From a virus: a DNA stretch of 30,346 nucleotides. The first letter of the stretch is position 1; the number at the start of each line of letters is the position of its first letter. The position numbers were made by a program, and so were the translations under genes. The notes beneath the pieces were generated by a model that worked only from the letters and a program-made list of their open reading frames with translations, was not told the origin of the DNA and did no database searches. The stretch lies in IMG/VR virus record IMGVR_UViG_3300031578_000242, positions 1-30,346 of that record; one strand, 5' to 3'. Shown piece by piece: positions 8,158-17,823 of this stretch.

Positions 8158-9877
8158 CAATTATAGGTTCTGCAATAACGTTTATGTTTTGTACTCCTAT
8201 CCCTTCTGGTGTTAATCTAAAAATAGTATTAACATATGGGTAATGTTTACCATTCATAAATGGATAGTTAACACCAACACCATTAGTATCTATATAACCA
8301 TAAGTATATAGATCTCTCCATCTGAAACTATTTGATAAATTAGAATAAAATGCATAGTCAGGAATATCTAATATTAAATTAGAGTCACCTTCTTCAATAT
8401 AGTCGGAATATTCTCTTATAACAATTGGACTATGGGGATAATAATAATACCCAAATTCATTAGATGGTTGAGCATCAGTTTCAACATTAAATTTTAAATC
8501 ATTAAAAATTATCTTATGATTATATTTTGAAATTACTCTCTCCGTTTGTTCGTAATCATTCCATTCACAGAAATCACCATCAATTGTATCTCCTGTCACT
8601 AAATCTTCATTATAGTAAAACGGACCAACAGGTGGGAATGTATTTGAATTATATTGACCTTCAGTTATGTTTGTACTTGAAAGAAAATTACCTTGATCCC
8701 ACCAAGAATTTGGTAAACCATTATCTAATGGTTGATTAAACTCCCACCCTTGTTTCATACCTTTAGTCCATCCAAAATAACCTTTCCATAATGTAGTAAA
8801 ATACAATTCAGATATAGGTCTATTTTGATTATCACGTAGTGGTTTAATATCAATATCACAATTAAATGATAAAGTATATGATTGATTACCTTCTTTAACT
8901 GAAACCCTATTTGTATTATTTGGAGTTAAAACATCTTTTTCAAATTTTGATTTTGATTCAAATATATTTTGTTCAAATCCCGCCTTTATTAATAAAGCAC
9001 ATTCTGAATTAGTTAAAATTTTATGTTTTCTAACATAATATTCTGACATTGTTTCCCCACTATTACTTTTATTAATTATACGTTTAAATGTACTTGAGGT
9101 TCCATTTTGGAACGTGGTACCAGTAAAACCAACATTATAAATTTTAAAAAGATATTCTTCACTACCAAACCCATCATCACCAAGTCCATTAACTTGAAAA
9201 ATAGTTTCACCATTATAATTAAATGGTAATTCAACAAATTCTCCTGTTAATAACCCATGTTTCATGGGACATTTAAATGTAATATAATTACCATTGTCAT
9301 CACTACCTGATGTTATTGTAAATGGTATTCCATCAGATGCCGCCCAAAACCAAGATGCGGTAGTTTCACTATCAATCGCAAATAATGGTTTTGTATAATC
9401 GTTACCATACGCATAACTCATATAATGAGTCCAATTATAAGTTGATGCACTTTTATTTATAAATGTTACATGGTTATTTGGTGGTTGAGTATATCCTACC
9501 ACATTATTATCAACTCTAATAAAATCAAATTCAGAATATTGGGGGTAACCTTCCCAAGGGGTATTAGGATTTGTTGTTCCTGAAATTGCGTTATTAATCG
9601 CATTTGTATAATACAAATTATCTCTAAATGGTACATAAGTTGTTGATCCAGTGTATTCATTTTTAAATATAAAAGTGTATTTAGTTACAGGTCTAAAAAT
9701 TGTTGACAATTGTCTTTCATCATCAAAAACCTGTTGTAAACTTAAATCAACGTTTCTATCAAATTCAACTATTTCTTTTTCAGTTTGTTCCAATGGAAGA
9801 TCAATAAAAAGATTGGTGTCACTTGATCCTTTATATCTTAAACTACCTAATACAATATTTGTTGAGTTGTCTATCAT
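8144..9877 (-). CDS. hypothetical tail operon protein, 577 aa
   Basis: Not recognised by family. It is a long soluble protein rich in Asn, Tyr, Ser and Thr with no hydrophobic segment, as expected for a phage virion protein. The N-terminus (residues 1-70) contains LGSLRYKGSSDTNLFIDLPL followed by charged helices. The ATG lies one base after the stop of the 1823-aa gene. An AAGGA-like ribosome site sits just upstream, made by that gene's own last codons. The 3' end overlaps the next gene by 14 bases. A baseplate or fibre role follows from operon position only. Confidence 0.65.
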   Translation of the reverse strand: MIDNSTNIVLGSLRYKGSSDTNLFIDLPLEQTEKEIVEFDRNVDLSLQQVFDDERQLSTIFRPVTKYTFIFKNEYTGSTTYVPFRDNLYYTNAINNAISGTTNPNTPWEGYPQYSEFDFIRVDNNVVGYTQPPNNHVTFINKSASTYNWTHYMSYAYGNDYTKPLFAIDSETTASWFWAASDGIPFTITSGSDDNGNYITFKCPMKHGLLTGEFVELPFNYNGETIFQVNGLGDDGFGSEEYLFKIYNVGFTGTTFQNGTSSTFKRIINKSNSGETMSEYYVRKHKILTNSECALLIKAGFEQNIFESKSKFEKDVLTPNNTNRVSVKEGNQSYTLSFNCDIDIKPLRDNQNRPISELYFTTLWKGYFGWTKGMKQGWEFNQPLDNGLPNSWWDQGNFLSSTNITEGQYNSNTFPPVGPFYYNEDLVTGDTIDGDFCEWNDYEQTERVISKYNHKIIFNDLKFNVETDAQPSNEFGYYYYPHSPIVIREYSDYIEEGDSNLILDIPDYAFYSNLSNSFRWRDLYTYGYIDTNGVGVNYPFMNGKHYPYVNTIFRLTPEGIGVQNINVIAEPIIDECE

Positions 9878-9878
9878 T

Positions 9879-12800
9879 TTATCCTTCGGTATTTACGTAT
9901 AATTTAACAAACTTATCAATTGCAGTTTTACCATTATTTAACCCAAAATAAAAATGGAATGGAGCTCCAACTAAAACTTGATTTGTAACTTGTGGTGTTG
10001 GTAATGGATTACCATTAACATCAAAATTGGTAATCATACCTAATTTTGTGGTTGAAGATTGAAAATATGGGTCAATATTAAAATCTAAGTTTTGATACCC
10101 TTTATGGAAGAAAGGTGAATACGTATACCAATTATTATTTTCAGACCCAAATATATTTGGTGATGAATCTATCTTCCATTGATAATGAGGAACATCTTGT
10201 GTCTTTGGAAAACCATAGTAATCTTGTATTAATGGTGATTGACTATATGTTTCAATGCCAGGGGCAAACCTTCTTCTATATTTATATTCATTAGTTGGGG
10301 TTTCAAAGAATATACCAAATACAGGTCTTGGTGGTGATTGGTTATCATCACCAAAATATATTGAGTTTGGATTAGGGTAATTTTCAAAAATAAATGGGTT
10401 AATTTTCCATTCAGAGTTTATTGATAATGCTTGAGCAAAATCACCATCTATTCTATCAGCCTTTCTAGTACTATTAAAGAATTGAATAATACCCTTACCT
10501 TCGGTACTACCACCACCTACTGAAATAGGTAAGATTGACTGTCTAAACGTATCATTTAATAATCTAGATAAAAATCCAATTTGGATTATATCTGACGTAT
10601 CTTGATAAGAAGTAGATTTAACTTGATCAACCATATAACCATTAAAATTTGAACTATTACATATCTCAGTAATAAACTCATCTCTAGGTCCTAAATCAGT
10701 AATTGTTGTTGGGAATTGGATTTGTTTTTCATTATAACCTAATCCAGGATATCCAGTAACTATTGATGATGGCCAGTTTGGATTAACCAAAGGTTTGTTT
10801 TTACCAATAAATTCTTGTGTACTTTGTTTCCATGGTGAAGATCTATAATAGAAACCATTAGTTAATTCATTAAAAACAATAACATCATCACAAAAATTAT
10901 ATGTTGGGATAGTAGACAAGGCACCATATGTTGTGGTTTTATTAAATGAGAACATATATAAAACGCCATTTATCCAATTGTTTTGAAATGTTTGAGCAAA
11001 TACACCACGACAAGCAGCAAAGGTAATTGTAAATCTTGTTTTCCATTCTAAAAATAATGCCACATCTTCACCATATTCAGTTAAATATTTTTTATTTAAT
11101 AGACAATAACACCCACCTTTAACTCTACCTTCTGGAACAATACATTGATTTGCAGGTATAATAGATACATTATTGCCAGATCCCTGATAACATTGTAATG
11201 ACACCATAGTATCACAATCAAAAGTTTGTGTAGGACTATCATATTCTTCTCCCGATATCTCAAGTGACATACCTGAACCTGATTGACCTTCGGTACCATC
11301 GGAAGTATAAAATGTAAAATTATTATTTTGGTGTACCGCAAAACCTGTTTTTGAGGTAGGAAGTCCATCTTCGGTTTTTGTAGATGTTGGTAATCGGTCA
11401 CTTCTCATTACCATTTTAGTTTTATCATTAAAATTTACACCAGCTAATGTATATCTATAATATGCCGGTGAATATAACGCAGATAATTGGTTTGATGGTA
11501 CATCACCTAGTTGACCCTTAGCTGGTTTTCCATTATCAGGAGTTTCTGCATTTACACTATTATTATTACAACTAGGGTAACCAGCATTACTTTTTTTCCC
11601 TAAAAATGTACCACCCCCAATGTATGGAGAATTAGTATATGGAGATCCTGGTATAATAAATGATGGTATCGTATAGAAACTTGATTGTAATATCGTTCTT
11701 GGAGTATTAGTTAATGAAGAAGATCCAATAAATTGCCATCCACTAACTGGTTGATAATTGGTAATTGCACCACTAGTGTCATCTGTGGAAAGATAGTAAT
11801 AAGGATAATTTGATGTAAATGCCGTATAGTTAGGGTTAGCCCCAACCGCAGGTCCTATATTAAAATTATATGAAGGAAAATACAGATTAGTTGCACTATT
11901 TGTTGGGGTATTATGACTAGCAGGTTTTAATCCTGTTGGTTGTATTGGTACATTTAAATAATAATCACCTTCAGGTGTTATAACATTACCATAAGATTTA
12001 CCAAATATTCTTGATAAATCGTATTTTATTTTTTGTGTTGCGGTATGAACATCAACCCCCCTATTTAAAATTATAATTTCAAAATCAGCATAGTTAGTCA
12101 TTTGATCTAAAGCTTGTCCCGCATCATAAGTATTATAACTACCATCACAACAATATAAAAATTTTATTCTATGTTTTAAAAATGAACTTGTAGGAAATGT
12201 ACCAGAGTTACTACTATTACCACAGATTGCCTGAAAAACAGAAACGGTCATACCTGTTATCATCTGATAATACTCCACATCGGTAGGGTATTGTAGATTT
12301 CCAACTTCATCACCACTAATTGATGACGAAATGTTTGAAATTGCAGGTTGGGTAATTATAAAAGATGTTGTATTTCCATTCGGATCATTAATATTTAAAG
12401 GGTTCGCATAAGTAACGGATATTGATGTTTGACCTGTTGTTGTTGTACCAGTGATTGAGTTATTACCTAATAAATTTAATGTAGCTCCCGTAATATTAAT
12501 ATTTCCATTGGATTTTGTTGGGTCATTAAAACTAATTGGTTTACCAACTTGCATTTGATCTTTAGTTCCTGGATTAGCCAAAAGAACTATTATTTGATCT
12601 TCAAAAAAAGTATTACCATTTAAAGATGGGTTAACAAAACTTTTTATTCTATTTGCACCACCATAAGAATCAAAATATTTATCTCTTGTGTTAAATTCAT
12701 TTAATTTTTGAGGAAAAGTTGCGGTTATAGGAAATGCCCAATTTCTTGGGTCTTGACCAACATTATCCCAAGCCGCAAATAGGAATGGTTGTGGTGCGTG

Positions 12801-15350
12801 ATACAACGCAAATTCATTATCAAATATTGTTGTTTTATTAACCTCATTAGGGTCTGTAGATGATGATAATATATCATAACCCGAAAAAAGTCTATTGTAG
12901 TCGGCAATACCTCTTGCAGCAACCTGAGGTGTAATATCTTGTTTCATTGCCGAAGTAGTTAATGATGGTAAATGACAATCTATACATACACTTGTTGCAC
13001 CGTCAAGACAATCTCCATTCCAAAATGGACCATCATTTGCATCTGTTTGATCCTCAATAGGATTGTTTTGGGCATTAGGATGTTGAACATCATACGCACT
13101 TGGCATATTAACCGGAGCTAAAAATCCTTTATTTTGAGCAAGTTGTTGTTGATTAGTATTTGATTGCTCTGAGGTAATTGCGTCATTAACTGTATTTTGA
13201 TCAATATCATCCTCTAAAGTTGCCGGACCACAATCACAATCACAACTTGTACATTCAGGATAAGACATCATAGGTAAACCTATTCTTGGGAAATTTTTTA
13301 TCTTAAGAAGGTATTTTACTGTAAAAGCAATAAATGCTATTGATAAACCTATTCTAAATATAAACGATACAAACTTTGCCACAATTCTTAAAATCAAACC
13401 TATATTAACTATAGGTCCACCTGGAACTGAAAACGCAAAATTCTCTAATGTTGAGTTAATCCAATCAATCATTTCCGATATTGCATCATAAAGGAAATAT
13501 ATTCCCAAAACGATTAATATATACTTTAATACAGGCCACATCCATGCTATAAAGTGAGCAACAAATAATAATACTATTAATGGGTATGCCAAAATACTCA
13601 TAAAGACATTAAAAATGAAAAATATAGCGTCAAAATTTTTAATAATGTCGTTAGAAGGAAATGTATTTACCGTTGATTTACAAGCCCTATTATCAATTTC
13701 TTTAATCCCTAAGTGTCTAGCCCTACCAACCCCATTTTTGTATCTATCAAGGAACATTGCAGTAGTATAAACTTTATTGTAGTTCATTTCATAAAACGTA
13801 TCCTCACAATTAATTGCAGATATTGGGTCCACATAATCATCCCAATCTAAACTAAAACTATATGATCTCAATAAATCAAAATAACCTTGTGGAAAGAATG
13901 TAAAATCAAATTGTTGTGGTTGTGTATTATCAACAGGATTTGAATCTATTGATATTAAATCACCAACATTAACAGGTATAACCATAGTATCTCCATAATA
14001 TGGTAGTCCGTTAACATAAACGGTAAAAGTGTCGGAATTAGTCTTCCCATTAAATAGTAACCCACCTTCAGTAAATGGAGGTAATGGATCACTTGTAATA
14101 TTACCAGCAGTTGTATTAAATATTGTTGAAACTGCTGAAGTTGGATCAAACGGATCTGTACCACTGGTATTCCAACCATGTTCTTTAATATTTGGAACTA
14201 AAAAATTTGCTCTTTGAAAATCATTCTGTAACCCACCTTCATTACTCCATTTAAATTTAAATCTATACCTTCCTTTTGTTGGTATTCCTTTTGTTGGGTC
14301 ATTTGAAATTATTTGTTCTCCAAATTCATTAGTTATTATGTAATCCAAATTCATTGGTACATTTGCCAAAAAAGACCCATCACCATCTATAATTTTTCCA
14401 TCTTGTTCAAATTTATATTGTTCAAGAATCGGTAAATTATTTTTATCGGGATATATTGTTTGCCTAATCGCTAATATTTGTCCAGGCCCCGCAATTAATT
14501 CACATAAATTTCCTGTATTATTTTTTGGTTTACAAGTTGTTTTAAGAGCATCTTCATTAGTTGTAGAAATAAGAGACCCAATAAAAATAGCGGTAGGATT
14601 AATCGTTACATTTGCTTCATTAGTTAAATCAAAATCAACTCTTGTAATACCTATTTGACAAATGTCTTCTTGACCCCAAAGAGGTGATATATCAACATTT
14701 CTATTTACTGTTTTTATCTGTGGTAATTCACTTAAATTTGATGAAGATTTGAATGTTGACCCATTAACTTGTGTTTGAGTTGCTTGACCCGCATTAATTA
14801 AATCTTGTGGTGTTAATGAAAAACATCCAATATCCGATAAATCAACATCCATAAAAACGGTTTGATCACCAATTGGAACTCCAAAAATCATATAGTCACC
14901 ACTATCATTTGTTTTAACGGTATATTTGTAATATTTGTCATAAACCTCAATGTATGTTTGGTCTATTAAAACTTCTTCTCTATTTGGAAATGTCCCTGTT
15001 GCTGCATGAACACTATATGATGGATCATGAGGTAATAAATTATATCTATATCCTAACTCATTATTATCTGATAATGTTTTATATGGGTATAATTCAGATA
15101 TTGTGGGATTTAATTCATCTTCACTAGATAATGGTATGAATATAGATACTTTAGCGTTTGGTAACCCAAAACCACCATTTACAAGAACTCTACCAACCAC
15201 AACACCATAGTCAGAACACACCTTTGTATAAAGGTCTGATTGATTTATTTTTAAAGATAGGATCTCTAAAAAATCAAAATCTTGGTCTAATTTTACATTG
15301 ATGTATTTGTCAACCCCTACTTGAGTCCTTATTCTATATGATTTTGGCAT
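9879..15350 (-). CDS. giant 1823-aa tail operon protein with hydrophobic cluster
   Basis: This is the largest gene in the window, directly after gp6, where T4 has gp7. Residues about 49-172 resemble a carboxypeptidase-regulatory-like beta domain: VVGRVLVNGGFGLPNAKVSI, then a YTVKTNDSGDYMIFGVPIGD phrase. Residues about 572-690 contain several long hydrophobic stretches that read as two to five membrane helices, which is unusual for a virion protein. They are followed by a Cys cluster (CTSCDCDCG, about 697-705) and CIDCH at 789-793. The remaining roughly 1000 residues are Asn/Thr/Tyr/Gly-rich and not recognised. It could be a baseplate protein, a tape-like or membrane-inserting factor, or a fusion. 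A large virion protein is likely; the exact role is unknown. Confidence 0.7.
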   Translation of the reverse strand: MPKSYRIRTQVGVDKYINVKLDQDFDFLEILSLKINQSDLYTKVCSDYGVVVGRVLVNGGFGLPNAKVSIFIPLSSEDELNPTISELYPYKTLSDNNELGYRYNLLPHDPSYSVHAATGTFPNREEVLIDQTYIEVYDKYYKYTVKTNDSGDYMIFGVPIGDQTVFMDVDLSDIGCFSLTPQDLINAGQATQTQVNGSTFKSSSNLSELPQIKTVNRNVDISPLWGQEDICQIGITRVDFDLTNEANVTINPTAIFIGSLISTTNEDALKTTCKPKNNTGNLCELIAGPGQILAIRQTIYPDKNNLPILEQYKFEQDGKIIDGDGSFLANVPMNLDYIITNEFGEQIISNDPTKGIPTKGRYRFKFKWSNEGGLQNDFQRANFLVPNIKEHGWNTSGTDPFDPTSAVSTIFNTTAGNITSDPLPPFTEGGLLFNGKTNSDTFTVYVNGLPYYGDTMVIPVNVGDLISIDSNPVDNTQPQQFDFTFFPQGYFDLLRSYSFSLDWDDYVDPISAINCEDTFYEMNYNKVYTTAMFLDRYKNGVGRARHLGIKEIDNRACKSTVNTFPSNDIIKNFDAIFFIFNVFMSILAYPLIVLLFVAHFIAWMWPVLKYILIVLGIYFLYDAISEMIDWINSTLENFAFSVPGGPIVNIGLILRIVAKFVSFIFRIGLSIAFIAFTVKYLLKIKNFPRIGLPMMSYPECTSCDCDCGPATLEDDIDQNTVNDAITSEQSNTNQQQLAQNKGFLAPVNMPSAYDVQHPNAQNNPIEDQTDANDGPFWNGDCLDGATSVCIDCHLPSLTTSAMKQDITPQVAARGIADYNRLFSGYDILSSSTDPNEVNKTTIFDNEFALYHAPQPFLFAAWDNVGQDPRNWAFPITATFPQKLNEFNTRDKYFDSYGGANRIKSFVNPSLNGNTFFEDQIIVLLANPGTKDQMQVGKPISFNDPTKSNGNINITGATLNLLGNNSITGTTTTGQTSISVTYANPLNINDPNGNTTSFIITQPAISNISSSISGDEVGNLQYPTDVEYYQMITGMTVSVFQAICGNSSNSGTFPTSSFLKHRIKFLYCCDGSYNTYDAGQALDQMTNYADFEIIILNRGVDVHTATQKIKYDLSRIFGKSYGNVITPEGDYYLNVPIQPTGLKPASHNTPTNSATNLYFPSYNFNIGPAVGANPNYTAFTSNYPYYYLSTDDTSGAITNYQPVSGWQFIGSSSLTNTPRTILQSSFYTIPSFIIPGSPYTNSPYIGGGTFLGKKSNAGYPSCNNNSVNAETPDNGKPAKGQLGDVPSNQLSALYSPAYYRYTLAGVNFNDKTKMVMRSDRLPTSTKTEDGLPTSKTGFAVHQNNNFTFYTSDGTEGQSGSGMSLEISGEEYDSPTQTFDCDTMVSLQCYQGSGNNVSIIPANQCIVPEGRVKGGCYCLLNKKYLTEYGEDVALFLEWKTRFTITFAACRGVFAQTFQNNWINGVLYMFSFNKTTTYGALSTIPTYNFCDDVIVFNELTNGFYYRSSPWKQSTQEFIGKNKPLVNPNWPSSIVTGYPGLGYNEKQIQFPTTITDLGPRDEFITEICNSSNFNGYMVDQVKSTSYQDTSDIIQIGFLSRLLNDTFRQSILPISVGGGSTEGKGIIQFFNSTRKADRIDGDFAQALSINSEWKINPFIFENYPNPNSIYFGDDNQSPPRPVFGIFFETPTNEYKYRRRFAPGIETYSQSPLIQDYYGFPKTQDVPHYQWKIDSSPNIFGSENNNWYTYSPFFHKGYQNLDFNIDPYFQSSTTKLGMITNFDVNGNPLPTPQVTNQVLVGAPFHFYFGLNNGKTAIDKFVKLYVNTEG

Positions 15351-15421
15351 TAAAGTCTTTTTTGATAAATAGTTTATTTCCTATTTTCAAAAAATAGTTC
15401 TAATTAAAAAAAAATAAATTA

Positions 15422-17260
15422 TTAGGAAAAATTAACCGTACTTAAATTAATGATCCTAACATTGATATCTTTATTAGGAAATCTAATTTGGTAGATTTGA
15501 GTAGGTTCAGCAAAAATTGTATCGGCAATTAATTGAATTTGTTTAGTTGCCGGATCTAAATATTTTTGAGATGTTTGATTTGAAGAGTATTGTCCCCCAA
15601 CTTTATTAAAGAATTCCATATCAGAAATACTTATTATCCCATTTTCCGCTTGGATTAATCTTCTCAATTCAGATACCACAACATTTTGACCTAATTGTCT
15701 TGTCGTAGGACTAAAGTATGTTGTAATAATATCAATAATTTTAGATACGACCGCGCCTTGATTTTGACTAGCATCTAATACAACATCAACATTAACCGCC
15801 AAATCAATTGGGTTTGCACTTTCTATTGAAATATAGTCGTTAATCATCCTATAATTTGATAGGTAGTTTGCAACATTACTTTTTAATGTATTAGAAACCG
15901 TATCAGTTAAATTACCACTTGTGTCGTAAGATAACATTTTTATCTTTATCATATTATTCTCTTCCGTAATTGCAACTTTTGCCGGTGCTCCGAACTGAGA
16001 TGGCATTGTTCTAATAATTGATTCGTAGTCATTTATTGTAACCGCTCTGTTTTGTGCTGAGAAGTTATAGGATACCATATTTCTTACTTCTTCAAGTGTT
16101 GGTGCATTTGCCCCTCCAATCGCTGCAGTAACGTTATTACATTTCAATGTATTAATAACAGATCTGTTAATACTTTCTGATGGCCCATTAACAAAGAATG
16201 AAACCGTACCAATTTGATTGATTACATTAACACCTAAATTAGTTGCTTGTCCACCACCAACTCTATATTGTATAAACAATGTTGTGTTTGACTTAAGAGC
16301 CGCACCTAAAGCTAAATTATTAGAATATTTATTTAAATCAAATCCTTTACCCGATCTTGCAAAATCTCTAAGTTGTTCTTCAGCAGAAACATTACCACCA
16401 CCAAATGTCATTTTTAAATAACCTTCAGGTGTATACTCAGATGTAAATTTAGTGTTAGTTAAAATATATTTACCAACCTTAGTGCCAGGTTGATCAGAAA
16501 CCTTAGTTGGATCTTCAATGAATACTCTGTCTTCGGCAAGTGCCTTAACTTCATACCATCTATCATTTAACCCTAAAAAGTCCTGTGGATTTGGAATTGT
16601 ATTAAATTGAGTCCCATCTTTTAAAAGGACACTTGTTATACCTAAAACATTTTTTTCAGGTAAGAATAATTCAAAGAATGGTTTTACATCATTTGGCGTA
16701 ATAACTCGTTTGAATACTTTTGTAAACCCGTTTACAACAACTTCCCTTTTTACAATGTTGTAATTTAATATTTTACCATTAGCATCAAAGTTAGGTATCT
16801 TTAATCTATTTAATGTTCCTTCAGAATTTATTGCTGAAGCAAAATCAATATCATAAACGGTTTCAAATGGTTGACCAGCACCACTTACTTGGGATCCTCT
16901 TCTTAGAATACCACAATATCTTAAATCTTCTCTATCACCAAATGCGGGAACCGTTATTGAGAAATCTACTAATGCCACCGAAGGTCTTTGACCCGGAATT
17001 TTTAACCCGTAAGTCTTAGCGATATTATAAACTGAAGATTTTTGTTGAGCAAATTGTAATACCGTTTCTTGAATACTTCTATCAATATTAAATTGTAGGT
17101 TGTCCGTAACGGCAGCATTTAAATCTAACATTACTGAGAAAACCCCAGCATCGTTAAAGTTCTGTACTAAATCAGGATAATAAGTACGGGTAAAGTTAAT
17201 TAACTCAGTTCTTATTCCTTGGAAATCTCTAGTCGTGTATGATATTTTTTTCTCAGCCAT
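15422..17260 (-). CDS. baseplate wedge protein gp6-like (gpJ family)
   Basis: This 612-aa protein resembles T4 gp6 (about 660 aa), the wedge component that dimerises and joins wedges into the ring around the hub. The N-terminus shows the family pattern: a Y.T.DF..I...L..F motif, then DLNAAVTDNLQFNIDRSIQE, where the protein pairs with neighbours, and a SVYNIAKTYGLKIPGQRPS segment. A mid-protein VRNMVSYNFSAQNRAVTINDYE phrase (quoted in part here) is typical of gpJ-like proteins. It starts six bases after gp25, the same order as gp25-gp6/gpW-gpJ in many contractile tails. A 71-base gap with no gene separates it from the next ORF. Confidence 0.85.
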   Translation of the reverse strand: MAEKKISYTTRDFQGIRTELINFTRTYYPDLVQNFNDAGVFSVMLDLNAAVTDNLQFNIDRSIQETVLQFAQQKSSVYNIAKTYGLKIPGQRPSVALVDFSITVPAFGDREDLRYCGILRRGSQVSGAGQPFETVYDIDFASAINSEGTLNRLKIPNFDANGKILNYNIVKREVVVNGFTKVFKRVITPNDVKPFFELFLPEKNVLGITSVLLKDGTQFNTIPNPQDFLGLNDRWYEVKALAEDRVFIEDPTKVSDQPGTKVGKYILTNTKFTSEYTPEGYLKMTFGGGNVSAEEQLRDFARSGKGFDLNKYSNNLALGAALKSNTTLFIQYRVGGGQATNLGVNVINQIGTVSFFVNGPSESINRSVINTLKCNNVTAAIGGANAPTLEEVRNMVSYNFSAQNRAVTINDYESIIRTMPSQFGAPAKVAITEENNMIKIKMLSYDTSGNLTDTVSNTLKSNVANYLSNYRMINDYISIESANPIDLAVNVDVVLDASQNQGAVVSKIIDIITTYFSPTTRQLGQNVVVSELRRLIQAENGIISISDMEFFNKVGGQYSSNQTSQKYLDPATKQIQLIADTIFAEPTQIYQIRFPNKDINVRIINLSTVNFS

Positions 17261-17266
17261 ATACTA

Positions 17267-17725
17267 TTAAATATTGATAATAACAAAATCACTACTTTCA
17301 AAGGCTTGATTTGTGACCTTATAGTCTATTTTAATTTTTGCGGTATGTTCTTTTTCACTTATACCTTGTACTTTAAATTCTCTTTCTCCGTCAGGATTAA
17401 TAAAAGTACCCTTATCTTCTTCACCTAAAGAAGCGTCGGTTATTGAAATATTTGTTATCTGTACACCAGGCATGTATTTTTCAACAGAATCCCTAATTTC
17501 ACCTTCAATTTCACTAAATGTGGGTCCATCAAGAGGTTCAAAAATATATTCATACAATCTTGTTCCAAAATCAGGAAGATAATATCTATACCCTTTTTTA
17601 GTTAATAATAAATGAATTAAATTACTTCTTACTTCCTCTTCAGTTGTATCAGAAACATCCAAATATTTACCAACGTAAGATTCCCTAAAAGGAAAATTTA
17701 CCCCATATGTAATTCCATTTGCCAT
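17267..17725 (-). CDS. baseplate wedge protein gp25-like (GPW_gp25)
   Basis: This 152-aa protein is of the gp25/gpW family, the small lysozyme-fold wedge protein that starts sheath assembly at the baseplate. The diagnostic segment is at residues 39-63: LLLTKKGYRYYLPDFGTRLY, then EYIFEP. It is followed by the EGEIRDSVEKYMPGVQITNI helix-strand typical of the family. T4 gp25 is 132 aa, so the length fits. It is the first gene of the tail operon, after the nrdA terminator, and so probably has its own promoter in the 98-base gap upstream. Confidence 0.92.
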   Translation of the reverse strand: MANGITYGVNFPFRESYVGKYLDVSDTTEEEVRSNLIHLLLTKKGYRYYLPDFGTRLYEYIFEPLDGPTFSEIEGEIRDSVEKYMPGVQITNISITDASLGEEDKGTFINPDGEREFKVQGISEKEHTAKIKIDYKVTNQAFESSDFVIINI

Positions 17726-17726
17726 A

Positions 17727-17776
17727 TCTTATAAATATAGTATCTATGTGTTTTGAATAAATACATATAAAATAAA
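17727..17776 (-). promoter_or_regulatory. candidate promoter region of the tail operon
   Basis: This AT-rich stretch lies between the nrdA terminator and gp25. On the coding strand it holds TATTTAT twice (17757-17763 and 17731-17737); the upstream copy reads GTATTTATTC. A TATATTTAT sequence sits just before the ATG. Because a terminator lies immediately upstream, a promoter is needed here. Which of these elements is used cannot be decided from sequence. Confidence 0.35.
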
Positions 17777-17800
17777 AAATCACGACCTAAGCCGTGATTT
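17768..17800 (-). terminator. intrinsic terminator after nrdA
   Basis: On the minus strand an 8-bp perfect stem (AAATCACG with CGTGATTT, 17800-17793 and 17784-17777) encloses an 8-base loop. It is followed by TTTATTTTA. It lies 24 bases beyond the nrdA stop and separates the nucleotide/replication operon from the tail operon. Confidence 0.8.
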
Positions 17801-17823
17801 CCCATTGTAATATAAGATTCATA

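Noticed and set aside
12972-12986. c-type cytochrome from the CIDCH motif
   Set aside because: A single CXXCH in a 1823-aa tail protein, with no cytochrome fold or axial Met context visible, is not enough. It is kept only as a low-interest observation.
15381-15397. Hairpin CTATTTT/AAAATAG as a terminator after gp6
   Set aside because: The stem is only A/T pairs apart from one, the loop is three bases, and no T-run follows on the coding strand.
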